A model generated the notes under the pieces. That model was not told where the DNA came from. It did not search any database and was given only the letters and a program-made list of their open reading frames with translations. A program made the translations under genes and the position numbers. Below, one piece after another: positions 14,201 to 26,691 of a stretch of 64,000 nt of DNA (position 1 is the stretch's first letter; every line of letters begins with the position of its first letter). The stretch is from Chrysomallon squamiferum (taxonomy: Eukaryota; Mollusca; Gastropoda; Neomphalida; Peltospiridae), in assembly GCA_012295275.1 (NCBI GenBank), contig CM022671.1, forward strand, positions 32,369,927 to 32,433,926, written 5' to 3'.

Positions 14201-17200
14201 AATGTACATTTATTTACAAATATGTAGATATACTGTACTACTGAATTGTTGCCGTTTCCAAATATTTAAACTTTTATATGTTACCTTCATGCCAAGTGTG
14301 TTGCACACCAGATCTGCAATGGCGTGCATGTGGTTGTGATGGAAATGAAGAGCAAGAAGAAACAACATCTCTCCAAATGATGTACTGTTGGCTGTTTCTC
14401 TGAAATAAAAAACAAATGTACAGTAATAGGAAAATTCATCATAAAATTCAAATAGTTTTATTATGTTTAGAATATTAATCCTTGAAAGTACCAAAATTTT
14501 GAAAATGAGTGTAAAGGTTTTTGATATTATATTATGTATATTATCATATGTAATTCAGTTTTGACCAAATAACAGAACAGAATTCAAATATATGTATATA
14601 TTGTAATTTTTTTAACCATTAATGACAAACATAAAAGTTAATTTTTAAAGAATTTACTTTTCAAACATTCCTTCTGTGGACATTAACCAGGTGATCCATT
14701 CTATTGCCTGCTGTTCTTGATCCATTGAACTGAAACAAAATGAAAACATATCAGTTTATTATACAACTCAAAAAAAGGATAACTTTTTCAAATTTATAAA
14801 TAATAACTAAAAATTAAATTTATTAATAATAATTAAGAATTAAAATCTATAAATAACAACACACACACACACACACACACACTTGTACTGGTACATATGT
14901 ATCACTGACTGGTTAACTGAATATCCTGAATATTAATTTTATTCAACTGAAATAACCAATCAGTCACTTTTACATCAAAGTTTATATACTAAAATTATAA
15001 TATTAAAATAGATTTCATCTAAATCTGAAATTTACATACCCAAGCAGGTAGGGACATGCTATAAGCATAGACAGACCGAGACATATAAAGTGTGCCCCAG
15101 TGTTGGAGGGAGGAGGTCTGGCTGTGATCAGTTCTAACAGTGATGTCATCTCCTCCTCAGAGTACCTGGAATATAGCATGTATTTTATTAAAGATATCAT
15201 CTACAAGTAGACATTTTTAAAATAACATCTACTTTTAAAGATGAACATATATACATATTTGTATAAATACACAAACACACAGACACATTCACAATATATA
15301 TAGTGTGTGTATATGTGTGTGTGTGTGCTTATATATTACATATATTCAGTTTTATATATAATTAATTTTAAAATTTAAATTTCAAAACAATATCGAAATG
15401 TATCTGTTAAAAAGAATTCTGAAAATAACAAAATATTTCACTAATTGTAGGAATTTCAGATATACTGTATTAACAGAATCATTTATATTTAAGTAAATTA
15501 TATACTTGAGAGTGGCCATTCCTCTGAGTGCACAGTACAGCTTGATCAGACTGCTGGCTTTGACAACGTTGCCCTCAGACATCAACTCATATTTTTTAGG
15601 AAGAAGCTGACTGACTTGCCTCAGCAGATTCTCTCGTAACTTCTGAAGCATGGAATCAGAGGCATCTCCTTTTCTCTGTTTTTAAAATAAATAAATAGTA
15701 TAAATAAAAGTATAAATAAAAAATAAAAAATATATAAAACAAAGTTAAAAAAATATTTGAAATATAACTGATTCCTTAATGCATTATATTTTGCTTAATA
15801 TTGGTTGCAATTTTAGTTTTCACAAATGTAAGTAAACACAAACACATGAACAAATATTATGGAGTTGCAGTATCCACTATTTAAGAAAAAACTTAGACTA
15901 AACATTAAAGATTTTTTTTACTAGACAAAGTCAAAATTATGCATATGTATGTGTCCATGTATGCATGTCTGTGTTTGTCTATATACACTGATCTTAAAAT
16001 GGAGTTCAGATATGTAAAAAAAATAATAATTTAAGTTTCAAAATAATAAAATGTTGTTTTTTATTAAATATCTGTTATATATAATTATATATATAAAATT
16101 GAATGGCTGATGTATTTTTAGATTTACCTTTTGTCCCACTTTGACAAACTGTGAGAACCATAGTCTGATTGCCTGGTCATTGCCTAGCATCAAGCTGCTA
16201 ACAAAAGCCACCAAGTCATCTGCTTGTGAGTCTGTCTGTCTGTCACTTTCTCCAATTTGTAGTGATAAAGAAATAGCCAGACCAGGCATTGTACAGTGCT
16301 TTACCTGTTCATTAAAAAAATAATAATAATAAAATAAAATTGTAATGAAGGAAATCTGGACTGGAAGCTGACTATATTAAGCATCTAACACAGTCCAACA
16401 TTAAAAGCACAAATAACAGCATTTAACCAACAACATAATCATAAATATTTTCTACAGAAACTAAATCACTCTTTAGTTGTGATATTTTTTTAACAATGTA
16501 TTAATCAACAAGATTATAATTTTTTTTTAAATATATTAATAGAATAACTAAACAATAGGTAATAAGTAATAAGATGAAACATTTATTTCATTCAACTATC
16601 TTTAATTATTTAATCATCACATGCTAATATAAAGAAATGGTAGGATAATTCTTAAGAATAAAAATAGTAAAAAATAAAAAATATTTAAATAAAAGAATTA
16701 TCAGGTAGACATTATATAAAACAGCTAGTAATAAATTGTTATTAATGTGAAGGCTGATACATACACAAAGTTGTCTGACATTCAGAGCTTCTTTTGGGTT
16801 CATGGTACACAAAGCTTTGAGCATCTCCAGTCTTGACCGACCACTCAGTGACTCCTCATCCTGTCTCTCTCCATGAGACACCAGGCTCTGGCACACTGAA
16901 ACATTTATTTATATCATAGCATTTCAGTATCTGCAAACAGTAATGCTAAGCAGATTTCCTCCAAATTTAATTCTTACTTTTTTCTTTAAAATTTCTTCTA
17001 ATGAATTTTAAACATGATCACAGATTCATAAATATATTTCTGCCTGAATACCGTCTTAAATATGGCATCATTATGCTTAAGTGGCATCAAGTATTCATTC
17101 CTTTTTAAAAGTAAAATTTTAAAATAAGTATTAATTTTATTTTTAAATAAATTCTGTTTCACACACCCTGGCTTATTCAAATTTAAATAATAAAGGGGGA

Positions 17201-19285
17201 TAATTATATATATATATCTACATATACATGTATATAAAAAAAGTGATTTTTAAGAATAACATACCTTCTGAAAAGCTTTCTGGACAATTTGCCACTAGTT
17301 GACAAATGAGGCCAGCTCCATTTTTAACACACAACAAAGCCTCAGCAAGGTCAGACATAGGCAGCAGATTTGGAAGCTCTACAGTAAAAATACATTAGAT
17401 AGTTTTTACTTTTAGATAAAAAGAAACATACCTCTCTTACTATAAATAGGAAAGTTAGAAACACAGTTATGCCAAATGATAAATACTAAATGAAAACAAC
17501 AGCATTAATAATAAATATTATCATTTATAGATTACAAAGCAAACAAATTAAACAAAGAAAAAGGAAACTTATTTGGATTCTGAAAATAAATTACAATATG
17601 TTTGTCTTAAATAATAATCTATACTGAATAATTTCTTTTTTTATAACTGTAAATGCACCAATTTTAAACCAATAACAATTGTTCATTTGTTTTAAAGAGT
17701 ATTTCAGAAATTATCAAAGGACTATTATTTTTATTATTATTTTTTAATCTTAGATTAAAAAACAATGTATACTGAGTACCTGCTTGTGCAATACACAAAA
17801 CATCACAAACTTCTTCCAAATACACCTCACTTTCAAAAAGTTCTGACTGCTTCTGGAATGACACTGGTTTCTGCTGATCTTTTGTTTGCAGCTATAAAGT
17901 GTAAGAAAAAATATTGTAATAATCAGACACAGACACAAACACTGATAAACACAGGCAAACAGATAGACTTTATAAACACAAAGATACAGACAGACTGACA
18001 GTAAAAGGAAAGAAGGATGAAAAACAATGGGAAAAGTTCAGTGAAATTGAAAAGGAAGAGTTATATGAGAAAAATGTTCAGAAAACGTTAAGAAAATACA
18101 TTAAATCAACTGTGACAGATTTTTTGAATAAATTAACAGCTTTTTATTTAATAATACTTAACCCTTATTATAATTAACAACATTAGATGTCAAGCAAATT
18201 GTTTTTGTACAGATCATTAGCTGCTACTAGGAGTATTATATCTGTTGTGCTGTGCTCTAGTACTTCTTAAACTGATGAATGGTTTACCCAAATGTAAATG
18301 AAATAAGTTCAAAAAGAATCAAATGAAAATTAGACAAAATATACGAAAATTTAGTCATCAGTGACAGATATTTTGAGATAAAGGCTTCACAATGAATGTC
18401 AGTGGAACAGTTTAACAGCACTGTTATAATTACAAATTGATAACGTATTACCTATGCAGTAAAAACAAGAATTTATTTTATTATAACTTCAGTGTCTCTG
18501 TTTTATAGTGATGCTGCGTCCTCTGTAATAACATATTCAAAATTCAAGTCTGTAGTAATATGTACCTCTGTCAAGATAAACATCAGTTCGCTAAGTAAGA
18601 GACGAATGCGACGAGGTGCATCACTGCGTTCAAATTCCAAACACAAGCCATGCTGCAGCTGAGAAATGAGAACACTCTCTGTCTGGTTGCCTCCAATCTT
18701 GGCTCTGAAATTTAAATTAACTGTAAATCAAAATACCAAACACTTTACATAAGTTCACTATTTAAATAATAACTGATGAGATAGTTTTACACACAGATAC
18801 ACACATACACACACATGTTTAGCATCGTCTTTGTAAAATTAAAAAGGTTAATTAGAAAAATCTATAAATAATTTTTAAAAGTTAATTATAATAATAAACT
18901 ATATTTTGAATAATTTTCAGAATTTTTAGATAAGTATCATTCTGAGATTTCAACATTTTAAAATTATAATAGTTATTTTTATGTAGTTATTATCTTACCG
19001 TAATTGTTGCTCTTTTTTAACATCTTGCTCGAGTGCATGGAAATCTATTGACAACAGTGCCACGATGCTATTTACGATGTCAAGGCCTGAAAGAATTTTA
19101 AGAATGTCTTTTCTACCTTCTGTCCATTTTTCACTGGAATCCAGGGGGGAACAGAGAGCCATTCGCACAAGACTTGGCAAGACTGGGCGAAGATCGGCTT
19201 CACTGCTTCGTGACAGTGTATCTATATCGACATTCTTCATAGCCAGAAAAATCTGACTTGACACAGGTAGGTACGTCTTTGACAT
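4315..19285 (-). CDS. INTS2: Integrator complex subunit 2 (INTS2), complete, 23 coding exons
   Basis: INTS2 is a helical scaffold subunit of the nuclear Integrator complex, which cleaves snRNA 3' ends and terminates promoter-proximal Pol II transcripts. Coding exons, 5' to 3': 19285-18999, 18704-18566, 17891-17780, 17378-17265, 16895-16765, 16304-16128, 15675-15506, 15165-15040, 14729-14658, 14399-14285, 13906-13838, 13344-13210, 12437-12146, 11708-11582, 10936-10803, 10476-10275, 9846-9718, 9137-8915, 8198-8091, 7615-7508, 6876-6771, 6662-6495, 4493-4315. Phases are consistent and predict 1,140 aa; human INTS2 is about 1,200. Landmarks shared with vertebrate INTS2, recalled rather than searched: LPSLVRMALC and NSIVALLSIDFHALEQD near the N-terminus, GERQDEESL, LVKASSLIKLYCAL-type helix, SFGEML, CNTLGMK, DPLIVL, REVQCL, PSMHICLDFI and FCKAFPPL near the C-terminus. 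The first coding exon has a splice acceptor just upstream (exon edge 19310), so a 5'UTR exon exists further up. The C-terminus carries a basic KKRR run, a possible nuclear signal, before a short helical end. Confidence 0.96.
4505..4920. repeat. AT-rich tandem array in last INTS2 intron (about 24-bp unit)
   Basis: About 15 imperfect copies of a unit reading ATTAATATTAAATATAACTC, with variable spacing. The array begins about ten bases upstream (minus-strand sense) of the last INTS2 exon's acceptor. Confidence 0.85.
5306..5351. repeat. Perfect palindrome, 22-bp arms with a 2-bp centre
   Basis: Bases 5306-5327 and 5330-5351 are exact reverse complements. An AT dinucleotide palindrome (about 5281-5311) abuts it. 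It lies inside the last INTS2 intron. Confidence 0.9.
5560..6470. repeat. Tandem array of a roughly 92-bp monomer in last INTS2 intron
   Basis: About ten diverged copies of a unit containing AGACTTAAATAAGTTAAAAT, then a GACATT...TTTATA segment, then AAATATTCTCCAA. The middle copies (about 5990-6310) alternate in an A-B-A-B pattern, indicating that dimers were duplicated more recently than single units. The array stops close to the exon 6495-6662 donor. Confidence 0.85.
8230..8274. repeat. (ATT)n microsatellite in INTS2 intron
   Basis: About 15 ATT units beside the exon 8091-8198. Confidence 0.95.
12984..13213. repeat. 36-bp tandem array that includes the INTS2 exon-12 splice donor
   Basis: Seven copies of ATTCTTACTTTAATT (plus strand) recur about every 36 bp at about 12984, 13022, 13058, 13093, 13130, 13166 and 13202. 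The last copy spans the exon/intron boundary. On the minus strand it reads AATTAAA|GTAAGAAT, so the repeat unit carries the donor site. Two other copies keep a perfect GTAAGAAT; the rest are mutated. Confidence 0.85.
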
Positions 19286-19424
19286 TTTTTCTAATTCGTT
19301 GTAAAACAGTCTAAATATAAAGCAAAAGGCATTGTTTTTTTCTCAAAATTTTATTCACATTTGTTTTGAGAAATATTCTTTTTTTCATTAAAAAGAATTA
19401 TCACAAGGGGGATAATTCTTGTAG

Positions 19425-19428
<4 letters not shown>

Positions 19429-19487
<59 letters not shown>
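19429..19487. repeat. (GT)n microsatellite
   Basis: About 29 uninterrupted GT units upstream of the first INTS2 coding exon, in its presumed 5'UTR intron. Confidence 0.97.
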
Positions 19488-19490
<3 letters not shown>

Positions 19491-20262
19491 TCTTTCTCAG
19501 TAAAAAAATAAACCCAGACTGGTATATGAAATGTAATCGACTGTACTGTTAGCGATGATAGTATATAAACATTTTGTTTTTGTTTTGTTACTTATTTATT
19601 ATTTTTTTTTCCTTTTATTTTTTTTTTATTTTTTATTATTTTTTTTTTTTTGGTTTGTTTGTTTCCTTTTTAGTAAATATATATATATATAGATAGATAT
19701 AGATATATATGATAGATTTATTATCATCATTACTGTTATTATCATCATCATCATCATTATTATAGGTTGTTAATTAGGGGATCTTTTCCATATACTTTTT
19801 GTCAGATAGTACAGTACATACCGCAGTTCGATAAATGATTGTTGAACAGAGCACAAAATAAAAAAAATAATAATAAATAAAAAAACATATAAAAAAAAAA
19901 AAAAAAAAACAGATGCAATAAGAGAACTGATGATGATTTTACTGCCGTCGGTCCTCATCACAATACTCTTATCCTGATTGATTCTTAATGCTGTCTCGTA
20001 TATAAAAAAATCTACAACAACAACAACAATAATAATATGAATATGGATAGACACTTCGGAAAAGGCTTTACCTACATATGATACTTAAAAAAAGAACGAA
20101 ATTAATAAAGACTCAACACAAAATACCCAGATAAAATTTTTATTAGGAAATGTTTGGAATCGATTTCTGTACGTCTGCACATTCTTTAATTCGTTTACTG
20201 TTTCTCGTGTCTTACAGTTATGGCAGCACCAAACATACTAATCGAGTCAAATGCACAAATAC

Positions 20263-20365
20263 CCGGTTTTCATTTGGCATCTTCAGAGCTCCCCAACCAC
20301 TTTTAATGGTTTATGGTTGACTCGTCATAAACCGCCATTTTTAAGACCGGAGAAACGGTAAAGTT
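20263..20365 (-). promoter_or_regulatory. Putative INTS2 promoter and 5'UTR first exon
   Basis: On the minus strand this reads CCGTTTCTCCGG...AAAAATGGCGG and ends at a donor-like CCGG|GTATTTG. AAAATGGCGG resembles the YY1-type core-promoter motif common around animal housekeeping start sites. The first coding exon has an acceptor at 19311, so an upstream exon is required. This is the best candidate seen, but no transcript evidence is available. Confidence 0.4.
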
Positions 20366-22071
20366 ATCAAAAATTGTGCCGAGACAGAATCATAATCACA
20401 AACATGAAAATAAAAAATAATTTTTAAATTTTAGGTTCTTCCATTATGTTCGCGGAAACGTTCAAAAAGTAAATGTTATTCTACAATTCTCCAGTCTGTT
20501 TCAGAATTTAAAAAACTCAATAATAATAATAATACACATAGTATTCTTCATAACAGCTGGGAGGTATCATATTATTCTGTCGAATACACCGTTAAAAATC
20601 AATACACCGGCGTGCAGATCACATATATATATTGTGTTTGAATTCCAAGAACAGAGCAAATAAAAAGAAATATAATTATTTTCTATGGTGAATGCGTGCG
20701 ACTGGGTGCTGTAAGTTAATGTAAAACACAATAACAGTTTCACCGGATGCGCTGGTTTGTAGCAAATTAATATTAAACATAGCAAACTCGTTTTAGTATA
20801 AATTGGCTTATAACTGAAAGGCTATAACCGTAATCATCTGATATTAAATAAACTGATGATATACGCAGAAAATGTGAATATGTGTAAAAGAAAGGACATT
20901 TTTAATACCACGTTTACATTAATAAACTACTGAAAGTAGTTTAAAGAAATAATCTAATACTGATAAGAATTTTAGAATAAGTAACTTTACTACATTTTGT
21001 TATAACTACGGTTGAAAATAAAGATATGTTAATCTGACATTGTATGCAATTTATTTATCTGTAAAGGAAGACAAAACTGACAATTTTTTAAAGAAATCAT
21101 CTGATTTTTATGGTTAATTAAATTAGCACTGAATTAAAATAAAACTAAGTATCTTAATAGTAACCTGATACCATATTTATAAATATTGAAATGTAAACAT
21201 TTTGTAGTATATATAAATTGCAATATTAAAAACATGAAATGCTTTTTTTTCATGTTTTGTTAAGCGATTCAAGAAAGATCATTTCTTCTTTCTGTTGGAT
21301 TTGAACAGTTAAAATAAATTATTTGATTTTTCAGTCTATCTGTAAATTCTGTTAATTCAAGAGGCATTACAGACCATTTTTTGAATCGTAACAATATCTT
21401 TTTTCTTTTTTATGATACTTTTGATTTTTTTTTTTTCAGTAAATATTTGTATTCTGTTTTAAAAATAAATAATTTTAGTTTTCAAAGTATTTGACTTCTG
21501 TTAATATACAAAAGGTATTAAAGACTAGAACTTTGGATAGTAAAGTTATTTTTTATTTATATTATGTTGGTTTTTATTTTTTTAATCTCGTCTTACGTAA
21601 AATTATTAATTATTCTGTTGCTGTGATTGCAAGAAGTGTTATATTTATAATTTAAACAAATGATATCATTTTAAGTACAAATGTCAATTGTGTTGGTGTA
21701 ACAAAGATTTTATAAAGGGAACATTTAGAATTAAGTGCGTGAAAAATTAAAATGGTAATAATCTGATGTTTAAGCATGCGTGTAACAATTATGCTTTCTG
21801 GGAACGCGTCAATCGCTGGATTTCAGAATTACTGTTTAGATTTATACTACGTAGACTTTCTTTTTTTTTTTTCTGAAGTAAATTTTAAAATTTTAAATAA
21901 ATAGTTTTAATATTAACTAAAACTGTTTCAATTTCCTTTGATGCAGAAGTGTGTTTTTAGATATGTTAGTATTTTTAAAAAAAAAATTTTTTTTGCAAAA
22001 CATACGAATTTTTTAAAATAAAGTTTCATTTTAAGTTCTGCTGATTCAGTGAAGAATTTATAGAATAACGT

Positions 22072-25000
22072 TTAGATTTGATTAAATTTGTGTATCATGT
22101 AATTGTCCAGCCGGTAAGCCGCCCTCGTGAGGAATAATTCTTTCTGTTCTGGCGAGAACCTGTCGTCCATCAACGTCTTAATTATTTCCGTGAGCTGACT
22201 GGGTTCCACTTCCGACTTGATTCGGAAAACAGGATAGCCGGACTGATCAATGATGAATTTTTCAAAGTTCCAGGCAATGTCGTTAATTTTAATTGGGTCC
22301 CAGTAACTCTCACCTCTCCGGAAAGCTGTTGAAGCAGGTGCCGGACAAGATTCCTAAGGGAGAGGAAAAATGTTGAAAAAAAAGAAAGAATGAATTTGAA
22401 GGGAATGTTTGCGCAGAAAGTAACAATGATAAGAGAAGAAAAATATAGCATTGGTTATTTTACTTACAAAAGCTATAAATGAGAAAATTATTATAGTGAT
22501 AATAAATAAATAAATAAATAAATAAATTAGTAAATTAATTAATTAATTAATTAATAATAATAATAATAATAATAGCAACAACAACAGTTAATTAATTAAG
22601 TAATTAATTTTAAAAAGAATAAATAAATATATATATAAAAAGATCGACACTTGCCATATGCCTAGGAAAGGTTTCTAACATTTTACAAATTAACATGAAA
22701 AAGTGAAATAATAAAAACTAGTCATCTGCACACTGGCAGAGGTAAAAATGCAGTTAAAATATATCCTTAATTTACTTAGTTAAAACAGTAAACACTGAAT
22801 AAAGTTCAAAATCATAAAAACATAAATCATTTTAAACGTCTACGGTTTTCCACCATTCATCGAAATTTTCAACAGAAAACGAAAACTGTACCTTAAATCC
22901 ATATCAAAATACAACTAGGGCCTGATATAAATCTGGAATGGCATATAACTACGAAAAACTTTAGAGGTTCTATTTAACAAGTATTAACATAGAACAACGC
23001 TATGTAATAGCTGATCTTAAGGCTCAAAACATTAGGTTTTTTTTTTTATTTGTTCAGCTTAAATCTGGCCCTGAATACAACAGAACAGTTTCCTGTAGTA
23101 ATGCTATATGTCTATATATATATATAAATATATAATAGAAATTTTAATCTCATTGTTTTTAATATCTGAAGACGTTCCCACCTTTAAATACGTGTAGAGG
23201 GGAATTTCATTCTCTCCATTGATTTCTGTTCTAGTAGTTAGATGAAACGAAGGTGTGAAAAGTTTTCCAGGGCGGACATAATGAAGAGAACTCAGAATCT
23301 CGGAAGCATTGTAACCTGGTTCTTCGTGACCAAACTGGTTGCAAGGGAAACCGAGGATGGTGAAAGAATCGTGACTCAGTTCTGACATCAGTGCATTTAA
23401 TTGCCAGTACTGAGGGGTCAAACCTGAAAGAGATGGACAATTAGTCAACCATTTGCACGGTAATACAGAAGATCTCGAAGAAATGATGATGGTGGTGGTG
23501 ATATGTTAATTTCTTTTTTTTATATATTCACAACAAAACCGATAGTCATGACAAAATCAAAAACAATAGTAAGAATGTGTGGTATATGTGGGTGTGTTTA
23601 TATTTAAAAGAAATCCAATATTCAAGAGAAACACATTAAAATAAAATAATAATTAAGAAAATGAAACAACAATAAGAACAATAATAACTGTTACAGCTAC
23701 AGAGTTTTATCGTAAGTTTAATGTCATTTTCTTCATGACATCATTAATGTCTCTGTCCACTATTAGTCTTCTATTCATCTGAAATGTAAGGTTTGTAGAA
23801 TCATCTCAGAAAAAGATCGTATACAAATTCTGAAGATTCTTCTCTATAGAACATTGGTTTAACATTTCTACACTTGAAAAGGACCCATTTAATCCCAGGA
23901 TAAATAGAGGAATCAAATAAAAGCAAACTTTTAAAGCCTTATTATATTTATTTATTCATTCATTTATACATGTACATAGGTATCTATGTACTGATTTATT
24001 TATTTATTTTGTTATTTAGTTATTTATTATATTGTTTTCCCCCGTATTTCAAACTGACGGATCATGACTTTGGGATCGTTACTTTCCAAATCGTCATTTT
24101 GGGGCCCACTGGGAATTTTTTTTGTATCCCGGAGCGTCAGTCGCCCCAGGATAAACAGTCATTCTGAAATTAGAAAATTATTGATAATATTCTTGGCTGA
24201 TGAACTCATATCTGCGTTCCAGTTACACAAACAGACACGTTGACAGATGAATAGACAGTTATCGCTCAACGTTTCCAGAAAATCGGTCAGATTTTGGCTT
24301 AAAACCAACAATAAAAAATGTTGACGATTGTCTGTATTTATTTCATTTTAAATAAAACTATTCAAGTTTCACTGAATCAGACGAAAGATCGTAGAGATAT
24401 TTTTTCGGATTGATACAAGTTTAAAAGCACCAGATAAATAATATATAAGAACATCATGCTTCAGTTAATGCACGGAGTATTTTCAGTGCTAAATTAACTA
24501 TTAAAAAGGTTTACATTGACATGTTCCGTATTATAAAAAACGTAATTTAAAATAATAATACTTAAATAAAAATGTTTAAAAAAAAACATTGTCAGTGATT
24601 TGTTATCTCATTTGAACAATATCTGATAAACTATGGGCTGGATTTAGATATCGTACACATACTTTTATAAATTTATAAATTAAAGGAAGAGAAAAAAACT
24701 ACAAAAAAACAAAACATATTGGTTTTGTTTGGTTATGGAACTGCCTGCAATGTCACAAACGTGACCCAAGAAGAGTAAGTTAAACGACCGATGGTTCAGC
24801 CAATGTTCCACGTATTCACAGCATGTCTAACCACGCATGTTGGCTGTATGTTAATGTACATCCAGTAATTAAATTATTGGTACAGAGAAACATAACTGAT
24901 GCAATTTTACATCTACTCCAGTTTTCCCTGGAACTGTGACGAAGACAGTATGCCTGTGTCTAACAAATTTATTTTCAAATATATATCCCACTTACAAAAT

Positions 25001-26434
25001 TTAAAAACCAATTTAACAAACGGATGATCCCAGCTCAAAGATATTATTTTCAAAAATTAATCTGAAGCACTTCAAAAATAAATAAATATATTATAATTAA
25101 ATAATAAATAGACAGACAAACAAACAAACAAACAAACAAACAAATAATAAATAATAAATAAATAAACTGTCAAATGTAAAATGACTTTTGTGGAAAAACA
25201 GCTTTGGATTCCATATGGAAATAATAACCTTTAGTGAGAGAGCGATCAATACTATAAGAAGCTAAATTTCACGTTTTGCTTCTTAGTGCATCACGTATGT
25301 TATCATTCTTAAAGAGGTTATAATAACCCGACAATGGCGTGGCATTCTGTCATTTGCAGGATGCTTTGAAATAACCTTCACACCATGGTTTTGTCACGTT
25401 CGTGTGTCTTAAGGTAAAGATTTGGAATTTATCGAACAAATAGAGAAATAATGCCGAACGAAATACTTACGGAGTAAATTAAACGTAGAAGAATGAATGA
25501 ATAGATGGATGGATGGATGGATGGATGGAGCAACTAATAAACAGAGACAGAACGACAGAGAGAAAGAAAGAAAGACTTACAGACAGACGGACTGATTGAC
25601 AGAAAAAAAGAAACCATATCTGGTTTCGTCAAAATTATTTCTGACGTGGGGTAAAAGTGTTATAAATTTCTAGTTCGTTTTTGCCCTTAATAATGTGCTG
25701 GCTAATTTCAGAGAACTGAAGAAAAAATCCACATAAATGTCAAAGACTAAATATTTTCTTTATTTCAACGACATTTGTTACAAGCCATTCTCATTCATCC
25801 TTTCAGTTTCCAAAATGAATTTACATTTGAAAGGAATTTTGAACAGCAGTCTTCTGAACGTGTGAGATATGTTCCTTATTTTTATTATTATTGTTGTTTT
25901 TGTTATTATTATTATTATCGTAATTATTATAATCATCAGCATCATAATTATCAGTTATTATCATCTTCATAAACATGATTTTTTCAGTGATTTTAAAAAA
26001 GGAAATGAACTGAAATAAAATAAAATAAAATAAAAATTAATCAAAGATGAGGCTATATTAGCATTCGATTAAAGAGCGTAATAAAGGACTCAAACAGTCA
26101 TGCCTTCACTGCGAATTACCTAAGAAATATAAAATTGTTATTTGTTTTACATGTGATTACAATACATTATATAACCCTGCTACATGTTAAAAGAATATTA
26201 ACAAAATGCATAGAGATAGAAATTAATATAATTATTACCTCAAAAAGATGCAACATTCAGCAGCAAGCTAACACGATAGTTCAGCTCGTTTTCCATAGTG
26301 ACATATGTCCCGTCGATTCTATTAATCTCGAAATCATATACATTTTGATCACTTTGGGGCTTGCAGCGTGCTATGTACTCCCCTCCTTGCACCACCCCTA
26401 GGAGCAGTAAGGGGAAAAGTCCCCGGAATCCCAT
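22072..26434 (-). CDS. Extracellular-type glutathione peroxidase, selenoprotein, three exons
   Basis: Glutathione peroxidases reduce hydrogen and lipid peroxides with thiols. Exons: 26239-26434, 23182-23423 and 22072-22353 (stop 22072-22074), giving 239 codons in phase. Residues 1-17 form a signal peptide, which points to a secreted GPx3/5/6-like enzyme. The active-site segment reads NVASF-TGA-GLT: an in-frame TGA (26240-26242) sits exactly where GPx has selenocysteine (residue 65), with homologous sequence continuing after it (QYW.LNAL, ILGFPCNQFG, YVRPG, NGE, AWNFEKF). The catalytic Trp and Asn are present in AWNF. The position of the catalytic Gln (FGKQEPG in human GPx3) is Glu here (FGHEEPG, residue 99). 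The TGA is the last full codon of exon 1, one base before the donor. A SECIS element should lie in the 3'UTR; I did not find a convincing one. Confidence 0.94.
24377..24700 (-). pseudogene. Truncated TLR paralogue: promoter-proximal region and signal-peptide start
   Basis: On the minus strand, ATG at 24455-24457 opens a 26-codon frame whose first 15 residues (MMFLYIIYLVLLNLY) match those of the intact TLR at 30636 (MMFMYIIYIVLLNLY). Homology continues upstream: GCTTCAGTTAATGCACGGAG and TTTCAGTGCTAAATTAA correspond to 30635-30676, with weaker similarity to about 24650. After residue 15 similarity ends and a stop follows at 24377-24379. No LRR or TIR sequence is seen downstream. It lies inside intron 1 of the glutathione peroxidase, on the same strand. 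Confidence 0.8.
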
Positions 26435-26656
26435 CGCTGTAGCACCAGACGAACGGTTTGTGTGTTGTCGTCTGCCCTTTGGACTGCAGATACTATTGTC
26501 ACGTTTTAACCATTAATACTCGCAGTCGTGCGATTCTAAATATGGGGATTTGCTCTGGAAAGAGGTGTTTTAAAGCAGGACGTATTCGTCGCAGCCAATG
26601 ATAGGCCGCGTTTCGATTAAATCGATATCGTTGTCTTGTATAAACAAGCATAGACA

Positions 26657-26691
<35 letters not shown>

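Larger units (their letters stand above)
19311..22071. other. Spacer between INTS2 5' end and glutathione peroxidase stop
   Basis: No further coding gene is seen. It contains the putative INTS2 first intron, (GT)n, T-rich tracts, a repeat fragment near 19778-19850 (GGATCTTTTCCATATAC... then GTACATACC), and the 3'UTR of the glutathione peroxidase. A hairpin with 8- to 11-bp arms centred near 21244 (ACATGAAA/TTTCATGT) is present, but I could not fit it to a SECIS core. Confidence 0.5.

Noticed and set aside
21229-21258. Hairpin as SECIS or terminator
   Set aside because: It lacks the ATGA/AA/TGA core spacing, and Pol II genes do not use hairpin terminators.
26240-26242. In-frame stop in the glutathione peroxidase as evidence of a pseudogene
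   Set aside because: The stop is TGA exactly at the selenocysteine position and homology continues after it, so it is read as Sec.
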